From JAWXCE01 sp033764775 (GTDB taxonomy: Bacteria; Pseudomonadota; Alphaproteobacteria; Rhizobiales; Rhodomicrobiaceae): a DNA stretch of 64,000 bases. The translations under genes were made by a program, and so were the position numbers. The DNA lies in contig JANRIQ010000018.1 in NCBI GenBank assembly GCA_033764775.1, forward strand, positions 310,001-374,000, read 5' to 3'. Shown here piece after piece: positions 51,610-59,737 of this stretch. How positions within the stretch are numbered: the stretch's first letter is position 1; every line of letters begins with the position of its first letter. The notes below the pieces were generated by a model that was not told the origin of the DNA, made no database searches, and was given only the letters and a program-made list of their open reading frames with translations.

Positions 51610-53052
51610 ATGACCGAGCGCCTGCCCATCGTCGCCATCGCCGGCCGCCCGAATGTGGGCAAGTCCACGCTGTTCAACCGGCTCGTGGGCAAACGCCTTG
51701 CGCTCGTCTCCGACATGCCGGGCCTGACGCGCGACCGGCGGGAGGCGGAAGCCGAGTTGGGCGAGACGCGCGTGCGTCTCATCGACACCGCAGGGCTGGA
51801 GGACGCGGCGGAAGGCTCCATCGCCCAGCGCATGCGGGCGCAAAGCGAGCGCGCCCTGGCCGACGCCGACTGCGTGGTGTTCGTCATCGACGCCCGCGCC
51901 GGCGTGACGCCCGCCGACGAGGCGTTCGCCGCCCAGGTGCGCGCAGCCGACAAGCCGGTCATCCTCGCCGTCAATAAGTCGGAGGGGCGCAGCGCCGAAG
52001 CGGGGTTCTATGACGCCTTCCGGCTGGGCCTCGGCGAGCCTATCGCCATCTCTGCGGAGCATGGCGACGGCGTCGGCGATCTGCGCGCCGCCATCGACCA
52101 GGCGCTGGCTCTTCGCCCTGCACCCCGAGATGAACCCGCCGCCCGCGACCGCCCCGTCAAGATCGCGGTGATCGGTCGGCCCAACGCGGGCAAATCCACG
52201 CTCGTCAACGCGCTCCTCGGCGACGAGCGCATGATCACTGGGCCCGAGGCGGGGCTGACGCGCGATTCGGTCGCCTCCGATCTCGTCTGGCGGGGCCGCG
52301 CCATCAAGCTCTACGACACGGCGGGCCTGCGCCGCAAAGCCCGCATCGAAGCGGAGCCGGAGAAGCTGTCGGCGGGCGACGCCATCAACGCCATCAAATT
52401 CGCCGAGATCGTCGTCCTCCTCATCGACGCGCAGCAGCCCTTCGACCGCCAAGACTTGCTGCTCGCCCAGCTCGTCGAGCAGGAAGGCCGCGCGCTCGTC
52501 ATCGCCGCCAACAAGTGGGATATGATCGCCGACAAGGACGCCTACGCCCGCGCGCTCTATTCCGCCGCCGACCGGCTCCTCCCGCAGCTTAAGGGCGTTT
52601 CGCTGATCAAGGTCTCGGCGCTGGCGGGACGCGGGCTTGACGATCTTATGACCGCCTGTTTTGAGGCGTATGAAAAATGGAACCGGCGCATCGGCACGGC
52701 GGGCCTCAATCGCTGGTTCGCCATGATGCTGGAGCGGCATACGCCGCCCGCCATCGACGGCCGCCGCATCAAGCTGCGCTACATCACCCAGTCGAACGCG
52801 CGCCCGCCGACCTTCGTGGCCTTTTGCTCACACCCCGACGAACTGCCCGAGAGTTACGTGCGCTATCTGGTGAACGGCCTGCGCGAGCAGTTCGACATGG
52901 GCGGCGCCCCCATCCGTCTGCATCTGCGCAAGCGCGAAAACCCATACGCGCCGAAGCCCGAAGAGCGGCGCGGCGTCAAACCCGGCGTGCGGCGCGGCGA
53001 AAAGCCCGACAAAGCCCGCAAAGCCCGCCTGCGTCAGCGTCCGAAATCATGA
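51610..53052 (+). CDS. der: GTPase Der (EngA)
   Basis: A 480-residue tandem GTPase for 50S ribosome assembly. First G domain: IAGRPNVGKSTLFNRLVGKR near residue 10, DMPGLTRDRREAEAE; second: IGRPNAGKSTLVNALLGDER near residue 190, DTAGLRRKARIEAEPEKLSA and NKWDMIADKD. A KH-like C-terminal domain follows (LKLRYITQSNARPPTFVAFC), and a Lys/Arg-rich tail ends it. The ATG at 51610 is preferred over TTG at 51604. It overlaps holC by ATGA. Confidence 0.97.
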   Translation: MTERLPIVAIAGRPNVGKSTLFNRLVGKRLALVSDMPGLTRDRREAEAELGETRVRLIDTAGLEDAAEGSIAQRMRAQSERALADADCVVFVIDARAGVTPADEAFAAQVRAADKPVILAVNKSEGRSAEAGFYDAFRLGLGEPIAISAEHGDGVGDLRAAIDQALALRPAPRDEPAARDRPVKIAVIGRPNAGKSTLVNALLGDERMITGPEAGLTRDSVASDLVWRGRAIKLYDTAGLRRKARIEAEPEKLSAGDAINAIKFAEIVVLLIDAQQPFDRQDLLLAQLVEQEGRALVIAANKWDMIADKDAYARALYSAADRLLPQLKGVSLIKVSALAGRGLDDLMTACFEAYEKWNRRIGTAGLNRWFAMMLERHTPPAIDGRRIKLRYITQSNARPPTFVAFCSHPDELPESYVRYLVNGLREQFDMGGAPIRLHLRKRENPYAPKPEERRGVKPGVRRGEKPDKARKARLRQRPKS

Positions 53053-53495
53053 CCGAGGTGATGTTCTACCATCTGGAACGGCAGCGATTGGAGGACGCTC
53101 TGCCGCTGCTCTTGGAGAAAACGCTGGAGCGGGGCTGGCGCGCGGTCGTGCAAGCCGGATCGCGCGAGCGTGTGGAGGCGCTGGACGCAGCCCTGTGGAC
53201 CTACGCCGAGGACAGTTTTCTGCCCCATGGCGCCGGGCGCGACAACGCCGCCCGCCAGCCCATCTACCTGACCGCCGGCGACGACAACCCCAACGGCGCG
53301 ACCGTGCGGTTTCTGGTGGATGGCGCCGCCGCGCCGGATCTGGGGCCGTACCACCGCGTGGTCTTCATGTTCGACGGCCGCGACGACGACGCGGTCGCCG
53401 CCGCGCGCGAGGAGTGGCGGCGCGCCAAGGCGGCCGGCGCTGCCGTCACCTATTGGCGCCAGACCGAGGCCGGCCGCTGGGAGAAAAAGGCGTGA
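53049..53495 (+). CDS. holC: DNA polymerase III chi subunit
   Basis: A 148-residue HolC. EVMFYHLERQRLEDALPLLL starts the protein, LDAALWTYAEDSFLPHG is the family hallmark, and QPIYLTAGDDNPNGATVRFL and HRVVFMFDGRDDDAVAAARE follow. Chi bridges the clamp loader and SSB. The ATG overlaps the der stop (ATGA), so its translation should be coupled to der, an arrangement different from the common pepA-holC pair. Confidence 0.92.
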   Translation: MTEVMFYHLERQRLEDALPLLLEKTLERGWRAVVQAGSRERVEALDAALWTYAEDSFLPHGAGRDNAARQPIYLTAGDDNPNGATVRFLVDGAAAPDLGPYHRVVFMFDGRDDDAVAAAREEWRRAKAAGAAVTYWRQTEAGRWEKKA

Positions 53496-53668
53496 TCCTT
53501 GTCTATGCCCCACATCCGCCATGGCGCTCGGAAAGGCTTCGCCTTGGCATGACCGCCTTGCGCCACCGCGCCCCACTTGGCGCCACGCTCGCCCGCGTGT
53601 ATGAAGCGGTCAATCCCTGAAACGATCGCCGCGCCGCGCGCGGGCTAGGAACAAGGAGGCCGCAACGG

Positions 53669-55168
53669 ATGGTTCGGCATCGCGCAAAGCTACACCCCGA
53701 ACTTGCCCTGACGTTCGACGACGTGCTCCTGCGCCCCGGCCCGTCCGAGGTGCTGCCGACGCAGGTCGACGTGTCATGCCATGTGACGAAATCGATCCGC
53801 CTCAAGATCCCTGTGCTCTCCGCCGCCATGGACACGGTGACGGAGTCGGCGCTCGCCATCGCCATGGCGCAAGCCGGCGGCATCGGCGTCATCCACCGCA
53901 ACATGGAGCCGGACGAGCAGGCGGACGCGGTGCGGCAAGTCAAAAAATTCGAAAGCGGCATGGTGGTGAACCCGGTCACCATTCAGCCGGACGCAACGCT
54001 CGCCCAGGCCTTCGACCTTATGAAGAACCACGGCATCTCCGGCATCCCCGTGGTGGAGGCGCCGGTCAACGGCGGCCGGCAAGGCAAGCTGGTCGGCATC
54101 CTCACGAACCGCGACGTGCGCTTCGCGACCGACCGCAGCCAGCCGGTCTCCGAGGTGATGACCAAGGACAACCTCATCACCGTGAACAAGAACGTGGATC
54201 GGGAGGAGGCTAAGCGCCTTCTACATAAGAACCGCATCGAAAAGCTGCTGGTCGTGGACGAAAACTACCACTGCATCGGCCTCATCACGGTGAAGGACAT
54301 CGAGAAGGCGCAACAGCACCCGGACGCGGCGAAGGATGGCCACGGGCGGTTGCTCGCGGCGGCGGCGACGACCACGGGGGAGGAAGGTTTCCGCCGCTCC
54401 GAGGCGCTGATCGCGGCCGGCGCCGATCTTGTCGTGGTGGACACCGCCCACGGCCACTCGTCCCGCGTGCTGGAGGCGGTGACGCGCATCAAACGCCTGT
54501 CGAACGCCGTGCAGGTGGTGGCGGGCAACGTGGCGACGGCGGATGGCGCGAAAGCGCTCATCGACGCGGGCGCGGACGCGATCAAGGTCGGCATCGGGCC
54601 GGGATCGATCTGCACCACGCGCATCGTCGCGGGCGTCGGCGTGCCGCAGCTCACCGCCGTGATGGACGCGGCGGACGCGGCGCATGCGGCGGGCGTGCCG
54701 GTCATCGCTGACGGCGGCATCAAATACTCGGGCGATATGGCGAAGGCGCTGGCGGCGGGCGCCTCCTGCGTCATGATCGGATCGCTGTTCGCGGGCACCG
54801 ACGAAAGCCCCGGCGAGGTCTACCTTTACCAGGGCCGCTCGTATAAGTCCTATCGCGGCATGGGATCGATCGGAGCCATGGCGCGCGGCTCGGCCGACCG
54901 CTATTTCCAGCAGGAGGTGAACAACACGCTGAAGCTTGTGCCGGAGGGCATCGAGGGGCAGGTGCCATATAAAGGCTCGCTCGCAAGCGTGCTGCACCAA
55001 CTCGTCGGCGGCCTTCGCGCGGCGATGGGCTACACCGGCGCCCGCACGATCGCCGAGTTGCACGCGAAGGCCGAGTTCATCCGCATCACCACGGCGGGCC
55101 TGCGCGAAAGCCACACGCACGATGTCACGATCACCCGCGAGAGCCCGAACTACCCGACGAACACCTGA
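53669..55168 (+). CDS. guaB: IMP dehydrogenase
   Basis: A 499-residue IMPDH. LTFDDVLLRPGPSEVLPTQV at the start, two CBS domains between about residues 100 and 220, then GSICTTRIVAGVGVPQLTAV with the catalytic Cys near residue 315, and KSYRGMGSIGAMARGSADRY (mobile flap/Arg-Tyr). It makes XMP, the committed step to GMP. AAGGAGG stands 9 bases before the ATG. First of a run with MAPEG, rsmB, a small protein and guaA. Confidence 0.97.
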   Translation: MVRHRAKLHPELALTFDDVLLRPGPSEVLPTQVDVSCHVTKSIRLKIPVLSAAMDTVTESALAIAMAQAGGIGVIHRNMEPDEQADAVRQVKKFESGMVVNPVTIQPDATLAQAFDLMKNHGISGIPVVEAPVNGGRQGKLVGILTNRDVRFATDRSQPVSEVMTKDNLITVNKNVDREEAKRLLHKNRIEKLLVVDENYHCIGLITVKDIEKAQQHPDAAKDGHGRLLAAAATTTGEEGFRRSEALIAAGADLVVVDTAHGHSSRVLEAVTRIKRLSNAVQVVAGNVATADGAKALIDAGADAIKVGIGPGSICTTRIVAGVGVPQLTAVMDAADAAHAAGVPVIADGGIKYSGDMAKALAAGASCVMIGSLFAGTDESPGEVYLYQGRSYKSYRGMGSIGAMARGSADRYFQQEVNNTLKLVPEGIEGQVPYKGSLASVLHQLVGGLRAAMGYTGARTIAELHAKAEFIRITTAGLRESHTHDVTITRESPNYPTNT

Positions 55169-55184
55169 CGGCTGGGGGGCCGAC

Positions 55185-55610
55185 ATGATCATCAAAGCCT
55201 TGATGGCGCCTGTGTTCATACAGGTGGCGCTCACGTTCTTTTTGCTGTTCTACATGGGCCGGACGCGGGTGAAATGGCTGGCGACCGGCGAGAAAAAGCT
55301 GAAGGACATCGCCCTTGGCGGCGACGTCTGGCCTGCGCACGTGACAAAGATCGCCAACTCGTTTCACAATCAACTCCAGATACCGATCTTGTTCTATGCG
55401 GCCGTGCTGTTCGCCATCGCGCTGGTGAAGGTGAACTATTGGTTCATCTCGCTTGCCTGGATTTTCGCCGGGTCGCGGCTCGTTCACGCCTATGTGGCAT
55501 GCACCAGCAACCATGTGATCTGGCGCTTCCGCTGGTTCGGCCTCGGCGCGCTCGCGCTCATCGGCATGTGGGGCATGCTGGCGTTCCGCATCATGACGGA
55601 AGGCGCTTGA
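55185..55610 (+). CDS. MAPEG-family membrane protein
   Basis: A 141-residue four-helix membrane protein of the MAPEG family (membrane-associated eicosanoid/glutathione metabolism). NSFHNQLQIPILFYAAVLFA and IFAGSRLVHAYVACTSNHVI carry the Asn, Arg and His residues typical of glutathione-site helices. Bacterial members have mostly unknown substrates. It lies 16 bases after guaB and 1 base before rsmB. Confidence 0.88.
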   Translation: MIIKALMAPVFIQVALTFFLLFYMGRTRVKWLATGEKKLKDIALGGDVWPAHVTKIANSFHNQLQIPILFYAAVLFAIALVKVNYWFISLAWIFAGSRLVHAYVACTSNHVIWRFRWFGLGALALIGMWGMLAFRIMTEGA

Positions 55611-55611
55611 A

Positions 55612-56910
55612 GTGAAACTCGCAGGCCGCGCGCTCGCTGCGTGCGAAATTTTGGCTGACATGGACGCTCGCCACCGCCCCGCGCCGCAGGCGCTCGCCGA
55701 CTGGGGCCGCGAACATCGTTTCGCCGGATCGGGCGACCGGGCGGCCATCGGCAACCTCGTTTACGACGCGCTGCGCCGCCGCGCGTCTCTCGCCTGGATC
55801 ATGCTGGATGACGCCCCGCCCGCCCTCGTCGCCGCCGCGCTCAAGCATGTCTGGGGCATGGAGGCGGAGGCGGTCGCGGCGCTGTTCGACGGTTCGGCCC
55901 ATGCGCCCGCGCCCTTGTCCGATGCGCAGCGCGCGCGCCTCAACGCCGGCAGCCTCGAAGGCGCGCCCGATTGGGTGCTCGGCGACTACCCCGAATGGCT
56001 GCAACCGTCCATGACAGCGGCGTTCGGCGACGCGGCGGCCGCGGAAGGCGCAGAGCTGGCCCAGCGCGCGCCGATCGACTTGCGCGTCAACGCGCTGAAG
56101 GCGACGCGCGCCAAGGTCCTCGCCGCTCTCGTCAAGTTCGGCGCCGAGGCGACGCCTCACTCCCCCCTCGGCGTGCGGGCGCCGCCGCGCGCCGGCGCCG
56201 GCCGCAGCCCGCATGTCGAGGCCGAGCCGGCGCACGGCAAAGGCTGGTTCGAGGTGCAGGACGAAGGTTCGCAGATCGCCGCGCTCCTCACGGGCGCCGG
56301 GCCGCGCATGCAAGTGGCGGACGTCTGCGCAGGCGCGGGCGGCAAGACGCTGGCGCTCGCCGCGATGATGCAGAACACCGGGCAAATCCACGCCTTCGAC
56401 GCCGATCCGCAGCGTATGCGCCCGCTGTTCGACCGCTTGCGACGGGCTGGCGCGCGCAACGTGCAGGCGGTTCCAGCGGGCGACGAGGCGGCGCTCGCCA
56501 AATTAAACGGGACAATGGATGTCGTGCTCGTCGACGCGCCATGCTCCGGCTCGGGCACATGGCGGCGGCGGCCGGACGCGAAATGGCGGCTGACGCCCGA
56601 GGCTCTCGCGGCGCGTCAGGCGGAGCAGCGCGCGGTTCTAGCGCTCGGTGCGCCGCTGGTGAGGCCCGGCGGGCGGCTCGTCTACGTCACCTGCTCCGTG
56701 CTGCCGGAGGAAAACGCCGATCAGGCCGCCTGGTTTTTGTCCGAGCACCCGCAGTTCGCCGCCGCCCCGTGGGAGGCCGCATGGAAGGCCGCCCTCCCCT
56801 CCGAGCCGCCGGCCTCAGCCGCGAGCGCGCCCTGGCTGCAACTTACGCCCGCGCGTCACGGGACTGACGGTTTTTTCATCGCCCTGTTCGAGCAGCGCAA
56901 GCCAGGCTGA
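55612..56910 (+). CDS. rsmB: RsmB/NOP-family RNA m5C methyltransferase
   Basis: 432 residues. An N-terminal NusB-like helical region precedes the SAM domain: VADVCAGAGGKTLALAAMMQ (motif I), HAFDADPQRMRPLFDRLRRA, DVVLVDAPCSGSGTWRRRPD (motif IV with the release Cys) and LVYVTCSVLPEENADQAAWF (motif VI with the catalytic Cys). It methylates a cytosine in 16S rRNA (C967 in E. coli) or a related RNA. The start is a GTG one base after the MAPEG stop, hence tight coupling. Confidence 0.9.
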   Translation: MKLAGRALAACEILADMDARHRPAPQALADWGREHRFAGSGDRAAIGNLVYDALRRRASLAWIMLDDAPPALVAAALKHVWGMEAEAVAALFDGSAHAPAPLSDAQRARLNAGSLEGAPDWVLGDYPEWLQPSMTAAFGDAAAAEGAELAQRAPIDLRVNALKATRAKVLAALVKFGAEATPHSPLGVRAPPRAGAGRSPHVEAEPAHGKGWFEVQDEGSQIAALLTGAGPRMQVADVCAGAGGKTLALAAMMQNTGQIHAFDADPQRMRPLFDRLRRAGARNVQAVPAGDEAALAKLNGTMDVVLVDAPCSGSGTWRRRPDAKWRLTPEALAARQAEQRAVLALGAPLVRPGGRLVYVTCSVLPEENADQAAWFLSEHPQFAAAPWEAAWKAALPSEPPASAASAPWLQLTPARHGTDGFFIALFEQRKPG

Positions 56911-57058
56911 CGCCGACGCCCAAGATTCGCCTCGAAATTTATGGCCCATAGACCCGCGCCCCATCGTCCATTCGCGCGATTGTTACATCGCCGCGTTAAG
57001 ACGGCGGAGCTATTTTGCTCGAACCGCATAATTTTGAACCAACAAGCGAGACACCGCC

Positions 57059-57274
57059 ATGGGCTTTATCCGAACCATCCTCAGCCTGCTGATCGTTTTC
57101 GTCATCATCGTCTTCGGTTACTGGCTCTACGCCACCTACACGACGACGGACGCCAGCGCCGACAAGATCTGGGTCAGCATCAACGAGTACATGCCCGAAC
57201 CGTTGCGGGACTGGTCGTGCGGCGAGATCCGCGGCCGCATGGGCCCGGGAGCGCCGGCGCCGGCGACGTGCTGA
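57059..57274 (+). CDS. Small single-helix membrane protein
   Basis: 71 residues. An N-terminal hydrophobic helix (TILSLLIVFVIIVFGYWLYA) is followed by a short polar tail with DKIWVSINEYMPEPLRDWSC and a final Cys. Not recognised. ATG preceded by AAGCGAG. It lies between rsmB and guaA on the same strand; a perfect stem-loop starts at its stop codon. Real translation is likely but function is unknown. Confidence 0.65.
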   Translation: MGFIRTILSLLIVFVIIVFGYWLYATYTTTDASADKIWVSINEYMPEPLRDWSCGEIRGRMGPGAPAPATC

Positions 57275-57301
57275 CGACGCGACCTTGCGCGCCGCGTCGT
57301 C
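57273..57301 (+). terminator. Nine-base stem-loop between the small membrane gene and guaA
   Basis: GACGACGCG (57273-57281) and CGCGTCGTC (57293-57301) pair perfectly around an 11-base loop, starting inside the stop codon of the small gene. A modest T-containing stretch (GGTTTGCTTTTC) follows. It may partly terminate transcription or separate guaA expression from the guaB run. Confidence 0.5.
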
Positions 57302-57349
57302 TCGGCGCGTCCGGTTTGCTTTTCGGGCAGCGCCTGCTATGGAACGGGC

Positions 57350-58921
57350 ATGAACGACCATAAGCAGTCCGATCCCGCCGCTGAAACCGTGCTGATCGTC
57401 GATTTCGGCGGTCAGCTCACCCAGCTTATCGCCCGCCGCGTGCGCGAAACGGGCGTCTTCTCCGAAATCGTGCCCTTCACCCGCGCCGCCGAAACCATCG
57501 CGACCCTCAAGCCCAAAGCGATCATCCTCTCCGGCGGCCCGGCGAGCGTGACGGAGGCTGATAGTCCGCGCGCCCCGCGCGAAGTGTTCGAGGCGGGCGC
57601 GCCCGTGCTCGGCATCTGCTACGGTCAGCAGACCATGGTGCGCGAACTCGGCGGCGTGGTCGAGCCGAGCAGCGAACGCGAGTACGGCGACGCCCGCATC
57701 ACCATTGTGGAGCCGGGCGCCTTCTTCGACGGCGTCGGCGAGGCGGGGCACATCGAGCGCGTGTGGATGAGCCACGGCGACCGGGTGACGGAGCTGCCGC
57801 CGGGCTTCCGGACGCTGGCCATCTCCGAGCACGCGCCGTTCGCCGCCATCGCCGACGAGACGCGCCGCTTTTACGGCGTGCAATTTCACCCGGAGGCCGC
57901 GCACACGCCGCGCGGCGCCGCCATGCTCGGCAATTTCCTGCGGCTCGCGGGCGTTCACGGGCAATGGTCGATGCGCGCGTTCAAGGAAACGGCGATCGAG
58001 GCGATTCGGGAGAAGGTTGGCAAGGGCCGCGTCATCCTGGGCTTGTCGGGCGGCGTGGACAGCTCCGTCGCCGCCGTGCTCATCCACGAGGCCATCGGCG
58101 ACCAACTGACCTGCATCTTCGTCGATCACGGGCTGATGCGGGAGGGCGAAGGCGATGAGGTCGTCTCTCTGTTTCGCGGGGCGTACAACATTCCGCTCGT
58201 GCACGTGCGCGCCGAGGACACGTTTCTCCGCGCGCTCGCGGGCGTGTCCGATCCAGAGGCGAAACGCAAGATCATCGGCGGCCTTTTCATCGACGTGTTC
58301 GACGCGGAGGCGGCCAAACTCGGCGGCGCGGAGTTTCTGGCGCAAGGCACCGTCTACCCCGACGTGATCGAGAGCGTGTCGCCCCGCGGCGGGCCGTCCG
58401 CAACCATCAAGTCGCATCATAACGTCGGCGGCCTGCCCGAGCGCATGAACCTGAAACTGCTCGAACCGTTGCGCGAGCTGTTCAAGGACGAGGTGCGCGC
58501 GCTTGGCCGCGAGTTGGGCCTGCCCGAGGCGTTCATCGGCCGCCACCCCTTCCCCGGCCCGGGCCTCGCCATCCGCATCCTCTCGGACGTGACGGGGGAG
58601 AAGCTCGCCATACTGCGCCGGGTGGACGCCGTGTTCATCGAAGAGATCCGCAAGGCCGGGCTTTACGACGAGATCTGGCAGGCGTTCGCCGTGCTCTTGC
58701 CCGTCCGCACAGTCGGCGTCATGGGCGACGCGCGCACCTACGACTACGTGTGCGGCTTGCGCGCGGTGACTTCGTCCGACGGCATGACGGCGCAAGCCTA
58801 CCCGTTCAGCGCGGAGTTCCTCGCGCGCGCGTCGGGCCGCATCATCAATGAGGTGAAGGGCGTGAACCGCGTCGTTTACGACGTGACCTCGAAGCCACCC
58901 GGCACAATCGAGTGGGAATAG
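57350..58921 (+). CDS. guaA: GMP synthase (glutamine-hydrolysing)
   Basis: 523 residues. GATase class I domain: LIVDFGGQLTQLIARRVRET, GICYGQQTMVRELGG (nucleophile Cys near residue 90), YGVQFHPEAAHTP (His/Glu). ATP-pyrophosphatase domain: ILGLSGGVDSSVAAVLIHEA. The dimerisation domain follows, ending VVYDVTSKPPGTIEWE. It converts XMP to GMP and completes the pathway begun by guaB about 3.7 kb upstream. Convergent with gmk, which makes GDP from its product. Confidence 0.97.
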   Translation: MNDHKQSDPAAETVLIVDFGGQLTQLIARRVRETGVFSEIVPFTRAAETIATLKPKAIILSGGPASVTEADSPRAPREVFEAGAPVLGICYGQQTMVRELGGVVEPSSEREYGDARITIVEPGAFFDGVGEAGHIERVWMSHGDRVTELPPGFRTLAISEHAPFAAIADETRRFYGVQFHPEAAHTPRGAAMLGNFLRLAGVHGQWSMRAFKETAIEAIREKVGKGRVILGLSGGVDSSVAAVLIHEAIGDQLTCIFVDHGLMREGEGDEVVSLFRGAYNIPLVHVRAEDTFLRALAGVSDPEAKRKIIGGLFIDVFDAEAAKLGGAEFLAQGTVYPDVIESVSPRGGPSATIKSHHNVGGLPERMNLKLLEPLRELFKDEVRALGRELGLPEAFIGRHPFPGPGLAIRILSDVTGEKLAILRRVDAVFIEEIRKAGLYDEIWQAFAVLLPVRTVGVMGDARTYDYVCGLRAVTSSDGMTAQAYPFSAEFLARASGRIINEVKGVNRVVYDVTSKPPGTIEWE

Positions 58922-58936
58922 CCCGCGCCGCCCGCA

Positions 58937-58954
58937 AGACGCGGCCGCGCGTCT
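58937..58954. terminator. Short hairpin between convergent guaA and gmk
   Basis: AGACGCG, loop GCCG, CGCGTCT: a perfect 7-base stem in the 32-base gap between the two stop codons. There is no T run on either side, so it is at best a weak bidirectional terminator. Confidence 0.35.
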
Positions 58955-59661
58955 CATTGACCGCCGCCGTCCGGATCGCCTTTATAATCGTGCGAGCATA
59001 GCGAGGCCGCGAAGGCGTCGAGCCAGCGCTGACGGCGCCGACGCACGCGCTCGGCGGCGAGAATGGCGCGCAAAGACGAGGCGCAGGCCGCGAGATCGTC
59101 GTTGACGAGCACATAGTCGTACTCGTTCCAATGACTCATTTCGTCGGCGGCCGCCGCCATGCGCAGCGCGAGGGACGCCGGATCGTCCGCCCCCCGGCCG
59201 CGAAGCCGCGCCTCAAGCTCCGGCCGCGAAGGCGGCAGGATGAATACGCTCACCAGATCGTCGGGCGCCGCCGCCTGCAATTGCCGCGCGCCCTGCCAGT
59301 CGATGTCGAATAGCACGTCGCGGCCGGCGTTCAGCGCCTGTTCGACGGGCGCGCGCGGCGTGCCGTAAAGATTGCCGAAAACCTCGGCCCATTCGAGAAA
59401 CGCGCCCGCGTCGCGGCGAGCGGCGAAGTCCGCACGGTCGATGAAGTGATAATGCACGCCGTCTTCTTCGCCTGGGCGGCGCGGCCTGGTTGTGGCTGAC
59501 ACCGACAGGCTCAACGCGGCGTCGGCCTCTAGGAGGAGACGCGCCAACGTGCTCTTGCCGGCGCCCGAGGGGGAGGACAGCGCGAGCATAAGGCCGCGGC
59601 GGGACGCGGGCTGTCCTACGGCTGGCCCAGACGCATCGCGCTCGGTTGCATTAGGGGTCAC
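58954..59661 (-). CDS. gmk: Guanylate kinase
   Basis: Up to 235 residues. LMLALSSPSGAGKSTLARLL is the P-loop; LSVSATTRPRRPGEEDGVHY and FIDRADFAARRDAGAFLEWA are the GMP-binding segment; NEYDYVLVNDDLAACASSLR is near the end. It phosphorylates GMP to GDP. The frame starts at GTG (59661); an ATG just before the P-loop (59589) is an alternative start that would match the usual length better. It lies 76 bases downstream of mltG with no yicC between. Confidence 0.94.
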   Translation of the reverse strand: MTPNATERDASGPAVGQPASRRGLMLALSSPSGAGKSTLARLLLEADAALSLSVSATTRPRRPGEEDGVHYHFIDRADFAARRDAGAFLEWAEVFGNLYGTPRAPVEQALNAGRDVLFDIDWQGARQLQAAAPDDLVSVFILPPSRPELEARLRGRGADDPASLALRMAAAADEMSHWNEYDYVLVNDDLAACASSLRAILAAERVRRRRQRWLDAFAASLCSHDYKGDPDGGGQ

Positions 59662-59737
59662 GGCTGCGCAATACCTGAAAAGCGGCGTCGATCGCTCGCG
59701 CCCGGGAGCATGCTCGGGCGTGTGCGTCCGCTGCGTG

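Noticed and set aside
53492..53620. 42-codon frame starting with GTG overlapping the holC stop (GTGA)
   Set aside because: The overlap is attractive, but the product is basic low-complexity sequence and no ribosome binding site supports it.
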